This document shows, one piece after another, positions 23,360-31,250 of a DNA stretch of 64,000 nucleotides. Source of the DNA: Acinetobacter pittii ANC 4050 (GTDB lineage: Bacteria; Pseudomonadota; Gammaproteobacteria; Pseudomonadales; Moraxellaceae). The DNA is taken from assembly GCF_000399685.1 (NCBI RefSeq), contig NZ_KB976987.1, positions 2,495,954 through 2,559,953 of the forward strand. The letters run 5' to 3'. A program made the position numbers and the translations under genes. Numbering within the stretch: position 1 is the first letter of the stretch; every line of letters begins with the position of its first letter. The notes beneath the pieces are model-generated. The model saw nothing but the letters and a program-made list of their open reading frames with translations. It was not told where the DNA came from and did not search any database.

Positions 23360-24655
23360 TTATCCCTCAAGTACCTGTTCTTGCGCCAAGCCTTCACGAC
23401 AATATTCTGCCAAGGTGCTGAGTCTACGTTTGGCATTTTTATGAATTGGATTTTTTTCATCCCACGCATAACCAGCCAATAATGAAGAAATCATACGGCG
23501 AATACCTTCATTCTGATTTTGCGAGAACACCACATCTTGGAACTCACCTTCGTACCATGATTCAACATAGGCACGAAACACCTGAATGCCGCGGCGTAAT
23601 GGTTTTTCATATTCTTCTAACCAGTCGACTTGCTGACCTTGTAAAACTCGTTCAACTAAAGGAACCGCCAAACTTGAAGATTTAAGAGCAATTGTCACAC
23701 CTGATGAAAAGACTGGATCAAGAAACTCACCCGCATTACCTAATAGCGCATAGCTGCGGTCTGCCAAGTGTTTTACATTCGCTGAATAACCAACCAAGGT
23801 GCGCACTGGTGTATCAAACTTTGCACGGCACAGGACATGTGACAAGCTTGGTTCATCAGCCAAAATACGTTTGAACATTGCTTCAGGTTCATTATCCGAA
23901 GCATTTTCGACTGTGTATTTGTCAAAAAAGTCTTGTTCTGCAACAACACCGAATGAAGCGCGTCCATCTGCAAATGGAATCAGCCAATACCATGCGCGAT
24001 GATCTTTTTCATGGACAGTAATTAAAATTTTATTACGGTCAAAGTCTGGGTTATCTGTAATTCCGTCTTCAATATGGGTAAACAGTGCACGTCGTACCGG
24101 AAAATTTGATGGGCTCTCTAAATCTAATAACTTTGGCAAAATTCGCCCAAAGCCACTCGCATCTAACAAGAATTTAGTTTGAATCTGATAACGCTGTTGT
24201 TCTTCATCAATTACTGTAAGTACAGGCTGTTCAGATGCAACATCAACATCTAAAACCTCATGTCCAAAGCGTATATCTGCGCCATAAACTTGAGCCTGTT
24301 TTGCTAGTAAGTTGTCAAAATCTGCACGGCGAACTTGCCAAGTTTTTCCCGGACCATCCGTAAATTTTTCTGTAAAGTCATAAAAACTACGCTGTTTGCC
24401 ACGTAGAAAAGCTGCCCCATTTTTAAATTGAAAAGCGTATTGTTCAACATGCTCACGGACTGTTTCTAATAAACCAGCCTCTTCTAAAAATGCCATAGAC
24501 TGCGGTAGCAATGATTCACCAATCGAAAAACGAGGAAAATGCTGTTTTTCGATGACCGTAACGGTATAGCCCTTTTTTCGAAGAAGTGCAGCAGCAGAAC
24601 TACCTGATGGCCCAGCCCCAATAATCACGACGTCAATTTTTTCTATAGTGCTCAT
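23360..24655 (-). CDS. Flavin-dependent halogenase-like FAD oxidoreductase
   Basis: 431-residue FAD enzyme with an N-terminal dinucleotide motif GAGPSGSSAA (13-22), GESLLP (46-51), a lysine (Lys78 in FQFKNGAAF) where halogenases have their catalytic Lys, WYWLIP at 222-227 matching the halogenase WxWxIP motif, and a second FAD segment GNAGEFLDP. These features fit flavin-dependent halogenases acting on carrier-bound or phenolic substrates, and halogenated aryl polyenes (xanthomonadins, flexirubins) are known. It could instead be an oxygenase or reductase of the geranylgeranyl-reductase type. It needs a flavin reductase partner, not encoded here. The start lies about 30 bases after the exporter gene. 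Confidence 0.75.
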   Translation of the reverse strand: MSTIEKIDVVIIGAGPSGSSAAALLRKKGYTVTVIEKQHFPRFSIGESLLPQSMAFLEEAGLLETVREHVEQYAFQFKNGAAFLRGKQRSFYDFTEKFTDGPGKTWQVRRADFDNLLAKQAQVYGADIRFGHEVLDVDVASEQPVLTVIDEEQQRYQIQTKFLLDASGFGRILPKLLDLESPSNFPVRRALFTHIEDGITDNPDFDRNKILITVHEKDHRAWYWLIPFADGRASFGVVAEQDFFDKYTVENASDNEPEAMFKRILADEPSLSHVLCRAKFDTPVRTLVGYSANVKHLADRSYALLGNAGEFLDPVFSSGVTIALKSSSLAVPLVERVLQGQQVDWLEEYEKPLRRGIQVFRAYVESWYEGEFQDVVFSQNQNEGIRRMISSLLAGYAWDEKNPIHKNAKRRLSTLAEYCREGLAQEQVLEG

Positions 24656-24684
24656 AGCACAACTTCCTTTTTAATTTATTCAAA

Positions 24685-27000
24685 TTATGAATGGTCTTGT
24701 AAATTCACGATATATTTTTCATCTGCGGGGGTTAACAAAGTCGCATAGATAAATGAGAAAATAACCCCGAATAAAACCGTTAAACCAAAACAATGAATTG
24801 CATAAGTATGGCTAAATGAAAGTAATCCAAAGCCAAGTAAAGTCGACATCATACATAAAAATAATGCCATTCCAACTACTTGCGGGTGATCATGTCCATG
24901 TCGGTAGAAAATTGCATAGTCGACGCCAATCCCAATAATCAGAAAAGTGGCCATAATACTAAACAGGTTAATCTCGACACCTAGCCATGCCTGAACAGCA
25001 AAAGTGCTTAGTAAAGCCAAACTGACTGGCAGAACCAATGGCACAATCGAAGTTAGTCCATAAATAAGTGCTAGACCAATCGCCAGACCAATTAAGGCAT
25101 AAATCAGAAGATGTTGAGCCTGCACTCGATGTTCGGCAAACATTTGCGACATTTCGGTAATCGGTTGCTGAAAATGTATGTGCTCATTCTGAAGCTGCTT
25201 TAACACGTCAGGCTGTTTTACCCCTGTCACCATCACTAATCGTTCATTGGCTTGAGGTTGTAGAAAAGCTAATGGGTGATCTTTAAATACAGCAAAATCT
25301 AATAACGGTTGTGCTGCCAGTTGCTGTTGCCACTGTAAAACATCATTAATATTTAGTCCCATGCTTTGCGCATATTGCTGCAAAGTCGCTTTTGGAATAT
25401 TTCTTAATAGTTGTAGATTATTTTGCTGCTCTGCCAATGGTGGAATCCATTGTCCCAAAGCTTGAAATGCACTGATTTTCCCTTGTGGCTGTAACTGTTG
25501 CAAATGTCCAATCAGTCGCTGCTCTTGTTGCTGCATTTCATTTGCCGATGCTGCACGCACTACAAAATAATCACTACTTTGTTGCTGGCCAAATTGCTCA
25601 CGAACCGCTTGGTCTTGCTGTTTTAAGCTCGCGTCCATACCTTGTAAGTTACGAATATCATCGTTACTTTTAAGATAGAAAAGACTCACCGTACCTATTG
25701 CTAAAATGGCTGCAATCAAGCCATAACGTATCTTGGTTCGCTGCTGAAACCATAAGCGTGCTTGACCAATCCACGATAATGCTTTTATTGCTGGCTGGGC
25801 ATTGAGTGCAGGTAATCTTGGTAATAATAGAACACTACTGATCCATGCCGCAGTTAATCCCACAATTGAAAAGACTGCAATCTGCTTAAACCCAGGAAAC
25901 GGAGTAAAACTCAAAAAGATGTAAGCAACTAACGTGGTCATTAAGCCCATAAACAAACTTGGTAATAGCGGTTTTAAAATTTGAAAACCACCAAGCTTTC
26001 TATGCTGCGATTGCATCGCCATAAAATAAAATGAAAAGTCGACACAGACACCAATCAGACTCGCACCAAACACTAATGTCATCAGGTGAATTTCACCAAA
26101 CACCCAATGTGTGACCGCAAACGCCACAAAGCTTCCAGTCGAAACTGCAATAAACTCGGTCGCCAAAGGTCGCAGTGAGCGAAAGCCGAACCAAACCAAA
26201 AAAATTAAGCCCAGTGTCGAGCCAACACCAATGGTTGAGATTTCCTGTTTAGCCGATTGCGTTCCAAAATTTGAAAATAAAATAGTTCCAGTCCAATGAG
26301 ATTTTAATCCCATTGCAGCTAACTTTTGCTTAGTTTGCTCAATCCAAGTAGAGGTCTGTTCTTGATAATCAATATTGTATGGGCTTTGCGTCAACTGTAA
26401 TACGAAAAGCCGAGAGATACCTTGCTCATGATGAATTGTGGCAAAACCCTGCTCCATTTCAATATCTTGGTGTGACGGAGTTGCCAACTGCATGGCATAA
26501 CGGGGGAACAATAATAATGGGTCTTGCTTCAGTGACTCAGCAGTGACAGGCATGCCTGGACTCATCATCTGCATCAGACTTTGTTCGGTCAGCGCAGCAT
26601 AATCCTTTTTTTGCAATAAGGCTTGATCTTGAGCACTCAACAACCCTGCTCGATGTTGATACAACTGTTTCGCAAACTGGTCAAAATCTAGCTGTGGTTT
26701 GAGTGGCTGCCATAGCGCACTTTGCTTCGCTTGCGCTGTTAAGAAATGAGTCGCTTGTTGTATCGCAGCTTCATCTTTGGCATCTACCACCACAAATACT
26801 TTATTGTTGAGTTGCTCATTCATGTACTGCTGAGTACGTGCAAGTTCTGGGTCTTGCTGTACTTTAGGCAATAAAGCAAAAATATTGGTTTGAATATGAA
26901 TATCTTTATTCAACCACGTCACGCCAAGCCCCACTGCAATGAACAGAAGAGCAATTAACCAAAGCGCGGTAAACTTATTTTGCCAGTTGGAAAAGCGCAT
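24685..27000 (-). CDS. MMPL/RND-family exporter of the APE cluster (ApeM-like)
   Basis: 771-residue inner-membrane protein with the MMPL architecture: an N-terminal helix, a periplasmic loop of about 200 residues, a helix bundle (about 250-420), a second large loop and a second helix bundle near the C-terminus (about 640-755). In APE clusters it is proposed to move the lipid-linked polyene across the inner membrane, with LolA-like and lipoprotein partners completing transport. Overlaps the LolA-like gene by 26 bases. No ATPase domain, so the proton motive force is the likely driver. Confidence 0.87.
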   Translation of the reverse strand: MRFSNWQNKFTALWLIALLFIAVGLGVTWLNKDIHIQTNIFALLPKVQQDPELARTQQYMNEQLNNKVFVVVDAKDEAAIQQATHFLTAQAKQSALWQPLKPQLDFDQFAKQLYQHRAGLLSAQDQALLQKKDYAALTEQSLMQMMSPGMPVTAESLKQDPLLLFPRYAMQLATPSHQDIEMEQGFATIHHEQGISRLFVLQLTQSPYNIDYQEQTSTWIEQTKQKLAAMGLKSHWTGTILFSNFGTQSAKQEISTIGVGSTLGLIFLVWFGFRSLRPLATEFIAVSTGSFVAFAVTHWVFGEIHLMTLVFGASLIGVCVDFSFYFMAMQSQHRKLGGFQILKPLLPSLFMGLMTTLVAYIFLSFTPFPGFKQIAVFSIVGLTAAWISSVLLLPRLPALNAQPAIKALSWIGQARLWFQQRTKIRYGLIAAILAIGTVSLFYLKSNDDIRNLQGMDASLKQQDQAVREQFGQQQSSDYFVVRAASANEMQQQEQRLIGHLQQLQPQGKISAFQALGQWIPPLAEQQNNLQLLRNIPKATLQQYAQSMGLNINDVLQWQQQLAAQPLLDFAVFKDHPLAFLQPQANERLVMVTGVKQPDVLKQLQNEHIHFQQPITEMSQMFAEHRVQAQHLLIYALIGLAIGLALIYGLTSIVPLVLPVSLALLSTFAVQAWLGVEINLFSIMATFLIIGIGVDYAIFYRHGHDHPQVVGMALFLCMMSTLLGFGLLSFSHTYAIHCFGLTVLFGVIFSFIYATLLTPADEKYIVNLQDHS

Positions 27001-27607
27001 GCTCAGCAGCCGTTAAAGTCGTCGGTTGAGAAGTCTGGTGACTAAAGCGAATAGTCGTTAAATTATTCGCTTTCTCGGTAATCACGATTTGGTTGACGTA
27101 CTGTTGACCTTGAGCATCAACACGCACAAATAACTTTTTAAACAAGCTACTTTTCGGAGTTAAGCTCATGCTCCAACCCGCTGGACTATAAGTTGCACTT
27201 ACCACATTAAAATTCTTTGCCAAAGCCTGTTCATTACCAGACATGAGCTGTAAGAATAGAGTCGCGACCGAACTATATGGCGATTGATCAACTTGTATTT
27301 GGCTAAATGTACGCTGAGTTTTCTGTACCAATTTGGTTGGGGTAACGATCAAATCTGCTTGCACAGGACGTTTGATTTGCCATGCCACACCATAAGATTT
27401 TGAGAACAACAAAGAGCCGTTCGATACAAAAGTTTTATTCAACGATGGCAATTTTTTTTGTTGTTCGAAATTAGCACGAACCGTAGGAGACTGTGACAAT
27501 TGCTGAAAAATTTGAGTGATCTGTGTGGACGCTGCATAGACCGCACTTAAACTACTCATCCAAACAGCAGCACCTAAACCTAAAGTTTTGATGAATTGAG
27601 ACATCAC
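26975..27607 (-). CDS. LolA-like outer-membrane carrier protein of the APE cluster (ApeL-like)
   Basis: 210-residue periplasmic protein with a signal peptide (about residues 1-25, ending AVYA). The mature sequence has LolA-family features: QLSQSPTVRANFEQQK near the start and regular beta-strand pattern with GSLLFSKSYGVAWQIKRP. LolA carries lipoproteins; the relative in APE clusters is thought to carry the polyene lipid through the periplasm. The stop overlaps the exporter start, and the start overlaps the thioesterase stop by 4 bases, so all three are coupled. Confidence 0.85.
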   Translation of the reverse strand: MMSQFIKTLGLGAAVWMSSLSAVYAASTQITQIFQQLSQSPTVRANFEQQKKLPSLNKTFVSNGSLLFSKSYGVAWQIKRPVQADLIVTPTKLVQKTQRTFSQIQVDQSPYSSVATLFLQLMSGNEQALAKNFNVVSATYSPAGWSMSLTPKSSLFKKLFVRVDAQGQQYVNQIVITEKANNLTTIRFSHQTSQPTTLTAAEHALFQLAK

Positions 27608-28032
27608 GCATTCCTCTTCGGTTGAAACTCAGACCACGCATTCAAACGATCAAACAAAACTTGAGGTGACTGGAAACACATTTCACGGGCTTCAATATTC
27701 ACCGCCACCTGTGTGGTATAACCTTTGGTTAAACGTTTCCCAGATTCAGCATCAAAAATCAAATAATCAATTTTTAAGCGGTTTTCCCATTCTTTTAAAA
27801 TGGCCCGAACCCGGATCTTTTGTTCAAACTCAATACCGTATGCATAGCGAACATGGCTTTCAATCACAGGCCATGCATAGCCTGATTCTTTCATCTGCAT
27901 ATAGTTGTAATGAAATTGATCGAGCAATTTGCAGCGCGCAATCTCAAAGTATTTTAAATAGTGTCCATGCCAAACCACATTCATGGTATCGACATCATGA
28001 AATGGAATTTCAATGATTACATCTGCATGCAT
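27604..28032 (-). CDS. Acyl-CoA/ACP thioesterase of the APE cluster (ApeK-like, 4HBT family)
   Basis: 142-residue hotdog thioesterase with the 4HBT hallmark segment DVDTMNVVWHGHYLKYFEIAR (aspartate and His-x-x-Tyr pattern near residues 13-33). It probably hydrolyses or edits an acyl-ACP/CoA intermediate of the pathway, by analogy with ApeK. It starts 10 bases after the ammonia lyase stop and overlaps the LolA-like gene by 4 bases. Confidence 0.85.
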   Translation of the reverse strand: MHADVIIEIPFHDVDTMNVVWHGHYLKYFEIARCKLLDQFHYNYMQMKESGYAWPVIESHVRYAYGIEFEQKIRVRAILKEWENRLKIDYLIFDAESGKRLTKGYTTQVAVNIEAREMCFQSPQVLFDRLNAWSEFQPKRNA

Positions 28033-28041
28033 TGGCTCACC

Positions 28042-29577
28042 TTATCCCATAAATTCTGGTTGATTAAACAATTCAAGTTGGTCTAAACGATCAACAATCT
28101 GTTGTAATTCGGTTTGTAATGGTCGGTCTTCTTCGACAAATGCAAAGCTTTGTAAGGTCCATTGCATAAATGCCTGCAATGTCGGACTGAGCTGTGCCGT
28201 TAAACCTTTCAAATGAATCGCCTGCACACTCGCGCAGCAAAGTGCTGCAATGACTTGCTGGGTCAAGGTAATTACTCGGCTCGCATCACGTGCAGCAATG
28301 GTTCCCATGCTAACTTTATCTTGGTTATGACATTCGGTTGAACGTGAAAAAATTGAAGCTGCCAAAGTATTTTTTAAGGCTTCAGCTGTCCACGCTGATA
28401 CCCCGATTTGTACGGCTTTAAAGCCATGATTGAGTGGTAAACGTTCAGCTGTCGCACCTGTTAAATTACGTGGCAAACCATGGTTCATTTTATGATCGAC
28501 TAGCTGTGCAATTTGTCTGTCCATCAAATCAGCAATATTGGCAATCATAATTTTTAAGCTATCCATTGCCTGTGCAATATGCCCACCGTAAAAATGACCG
28601 CCATGCAATACACGCATGCCTACTGGATCAATCAATGGATTGTCGTTACTTGAATTCAGCTCATTTTCAATAAACTGACGTAACCATACTTTTGAGTCTT
28701 CAAACACCCCAATAATATGCGGCGCACAGCGTAATGAATAACGGTCTTGCAAGCGTGGACTTTGGTGTGCTGTTTGTACTTCACTGTTCAGCCAATCACG
28801 TAATTGCTTTGCTATTTGCTGCTGCCCTGGATGGGGCTTTTGTGCAAACAGCACTTCATCAAAATGACTAGGATTACCCTCTAGCGCCAATACATTCAGG
28901 GCGGTAATTAAAGTACTTGCGAGTGCGATCTGCTCTGCTTTTTTATAGTTCAAACAAGCAATCGCTGTCATCACCGCTGTGCCATTCATGAGCGCCAAAC
29001 CTTCTTTAGGTCTGAGCGTTAAAGGCTGCATATTCTTTTCAGCATAGACTTGAGTAACAGAAACAATTTGTCCATCAACATAGACATCCCGCTCACCGAC
29101 TAATGTTCCCGCAATGTAAGACAACGGCGTTAAGTCACCACTTGCCCCGACGGAACCTTCAGAGGGAATGACTGGAATCACATTTTCGTTGAGTAGCCAC
29201 ACCAAACGTTCAAGTAGTGCTATCGATACGCCTGAATAACCGCGAGCTAATGAGCATAACCGAGTCACAACTACTGCACGTGCGGTGATGACATCTAAAT
29301 TTTCACCTAAACCACAACCATGAAAACGTGAAAGATGCAGCGGTAGTTCATTAATCTGATGCAACGGCACTTCAACCAAACATGAGTCACCATAACCCGT
29401 AGTCACCCCGTAGATAACCCCTTCTTCTTCAAGGAGCTGATCAAGAAAATCAGCGCCTTTTTGAATCAGTTCACGCCACTCAGACGTTTCAGGTAAAGCA
29501 ACCTGACATTCGCCTCTGGCTACAGAAACGACATCTTCAATACTCAGTAGCTGTTCACCTACGGTTAACACACGCAT
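28042..29577 (-). CDS. Histidine/tyrosine ammonia-lyase family protein (APE starter synthesis)
   Basis: Aromatic amino-acid lyase with the self-formed MIO cofactor: Ala145-Ser146-Gly147 in GSVGASGDLTPLSYIAG, and catalytic Tyr62 in GVTTGYGDS. It has 511 residues from the ATG at 29577; an earlier in-frame start at 29625 lies inside the upstream acyltransferase gene. In an aryl polyene cluster it should deaminate tyrosine (or phenylalanine) to coumarate or cinnamate, the starter acid. The substrate-selectivity pair appears to be Phe85-His86, unlike the His-Leu of classic tyrosine lyases, so the substrate is uncertain. The gene is separated by one base from the acyltransferase stop. Confidence 0.87.
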   Translation of the reverse strand: MRVLTVGEQLLSIEDVVSVARGECQVALPETSEWRELIQKGADFLDQLLEEEGVIYGVTTGYGDSCLVEVPLHQINELPLHLSRFHGCGLGENLDVITARAVVVTRLCSLARGYSGVSIALLERLVWLLNENVIPVIPSEGSVGASGDLTPLSYIAGTLVGERDVYVDGQIVSVTQVYAEKNMQPLTLRPKEGLALMNGTAVMTAIACLNYKKAEQIALASTLITALNVLALEGNPSHFDEVLFAQKPHPGQQQIAKQLRDWLNSEVQTAHQSPRLQDRYSLRCAPHIIGVFEDSKVWLRQFIENELNSSNDNPLIDPVGMRVLHGGHFYGGHIAQAMDSLKIMIANIADLMDRQIAQLVDHKMNHGLPRNLTGATAERLPLNHGFKAVQIGVSAWTAEALKNTLAASIFSRSTECHNQDKVSMGTIAARDASRVITLTQQVIAALCCASVQAIHLKGLTAQLSPTLQAFMQWTLQSFAFVEEDRPLQTELQQIVDRLDQLELFNQPEFMG

Positions 29578-29578
29578 G

Positions 29579-30511
29579 TTATTTCGTCCAAAAATTATAA
29601 AAATTAAACCATTGATAAGGGGCACGCAGACAATGCTGTTCTAGAACGGCAACGTATGTTTTAGTGATGGTTTGCATACTTTCAATACGGTGAGCACGCG
29701 GTAAATTTACCTGCTCGGCAATTGAATGGATATGCACTTGAAATTGCTGCTGCATCCGATAACAAAACACTGCAATAACAGGTACTTTGAGTAAATTTGC
29801 TAAAATCCATGCACCTTGAGGGAAGGATGCTGGCTCCCCTAAAAAATCAATTTGCTGAACACGATCTGACTGCACAGGCACTCGATCTGCCGCCACAATG
29901 ACCCACTCACCTTGTTGCATCTTGTCTTGCAATAGCATTGCAGTTTCAATACCCAGCTCATCAACTGATAAAAGACACACATCTGCCTTATCATTTATTT
30001 TTTTCAAAAACTCATTAAATTTGGTTGCGTGCTTTTGGTAAACCAGCACATTAATTTTCTGTGGATGCTCTGACTTAATTGCTCGAAGCAACTCAATATT
30101 GCCAAAGTGAGAGACAATAATCAGAGCACCTTTTTGATAATGCTGAGAGAAGTTTTCATGTCCAAAAACTTGTAGTTCCTGCTCAGGAATATTGCCTAAC
30201 CAGCCCTCAATCTTATCTAAAATACATTCGCCAAATTGCATGAAATGCGCGTAGCTATTTGTCCAATTTGGTTGGTGGCTAAAGGGAGTCTGTGATCCAG
30301 CAAAATGATGCAGTTTTTGTAAATAAAGTAAGGAAGCCTGTCGTGCAGTGGCTGCAAATAACCAGTACCACATAATGACAAAGTACATCACCAACTTGCA
30401 CAACCAACGTCCACCAAAACGGTAAAACCACAACATCAGCATAAGGGGCAACATACCGCCTCGCTCTTTAATGTCGTTCCATTTTGGTGAAGCTGAATCT
30501 GTCATAGTCAA
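29579..30511 (-). CDS. Lauroyl/lipid A-type acyltransferase of the APE cluster
   Basis: 310-residue member of the LpxL/HtrB acyltransferase family with an N-terminal membrane segment (LMLWFYRFGGRWLCKLVMYF). The catalytic HX4E motif is HFGNIE within VSHFGNIELLRA, and VIVAADRVPVQ follows. In APE clusters an acyltransferase of this type, separate or fused to a glycosyltransferase (ApeJ-like), is thought to attach the polyene to the glycolipid. It overlaps the glycosyltransferase stop by 4 bases (ATGA); here the two activities are separate proteins. Confidence 0.85.
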   Translation of the reverse strand: MTMTDSASPKWNDIKERGGMLPLMLMLWFYRFGGRWLCKLVMYFVIMWYWLFAATARQASLLYLQKLHHFAGSQTPFSHQPNWTNSYAHFMQFGECILDKIEGWLGNIPEQELQVFGHENFSQHYQKGALIIVSHFGNIELLRAIKSEHPQKINVLVYQKHATKFNEFLKKINDKADVCLLSVDELGIETAMLLQDKMQQGEWVIVAADRVPVQSDRVQQIDFLGEPASFPQGAWILANLLKVPVIAVFCYRMQQQFQVHIHSIAEQVNLPRAHRIESMQTITKTYVAVLEQHCLRAPYQWFNFYNFWTK

Positions 30512-31248
30512 CCTTGCAGCTTTTGTTTTAATAGCTTCGGTAAACGAATCAGCATGCCCATAAACAAAGTTGCATGCGCTTTGCTTAGCCCTAAGTTATC
30601 TCGCCAAGCATGAAAATGAGAAATTCCCTGCTCTGGATAAACCACAGGTGTTGGTACATTAATAAAAGGGGTATTTTCCCATTTTAAACGTACTAAAATT
30701 TCACTATCAAAACCCATACGTGGCTGGAATTTAGCACTATTTAAAACCCTTATCGTGCTCGCGAGCGGATACACACGAAATCCGCACATACTGTCTTTAA
30801 TTTCAAAAGACAAACTGTTTAACCAGACCCAGAAATGGGTAATGTAACGGCCATATAAGCGCTTTTTAGGAATAGAGGCATCAAAATATGGCTGACCAAT
30901 CACCATTGCATCGGGATGTTGCCGAGACTGCTCAATAAATTTTGGAATGTCATCCCAGCAGTGTTGACCATCTGAATCGAGTTGTAATGCATGGCTTAAA
31001 CCAAGCTCATAGGCTGCACGTAAACCAGTCATAACGGCTTGTCCTTTACCCTGATTTACCTCATGTTCAATAAGATGAATTTGGGAATATTGCTCTGCCA
31101 ATCCTCTTAAAACTTGGCTACAAGCATCATCACTTCCATCATTGATCAACACAATCGGTAGATCAAAACTGTCCAGATAAGCAATCAAATCTGCTAAATA
31201 ATGTGGATGATTATAAACGGGAACAACAAAACCGTAGTTGGTCTGCAT
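30508..31248 (-). CDS. Glycosyltransferase family 2 protein of the APE cluster (ApeJ N-terminal-like)
   Basis: 246-residue GT-A enzyme: PVYNHPHYL opening, INDGSDDAC nucleotide-binding strand, and the metal-binding DSD in LQLDSDGQH. It resembles dolichol-phosphate mannosyl transferase-type proteins and should transfer a sugar to the lipid or pigment. It starts two bases after the ligase-dehydratase gene and overlaps the acyltransferase by 4 bases, consistent with a two-protein version of the ApeJ function. Confidence 0.85.
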   Translation of the reverse strand: MQTNYGFVVPVYNHPHYLADLIAYLDSFDLPIVLINDGSDDACSQVLRGLAEQYSQIHLIEHEVNQGKGQAVMTGLRAAYELGLSHALQLDSDGQHCWDDIPKFIEQSRQHPDAMVIGQPYFDASIPKKRLYGRYITHFWVWLNSLSFEIKDSMCGFRVYPLASTIRVLNSAKFQPRMGFDSEILVRLKWENTPFINVPTPVVYPEQGISHFHAWRDNLGLSKAHATLFMGMLIRLPKLLKQKLQG

Positions 31249-31250
31249 TT

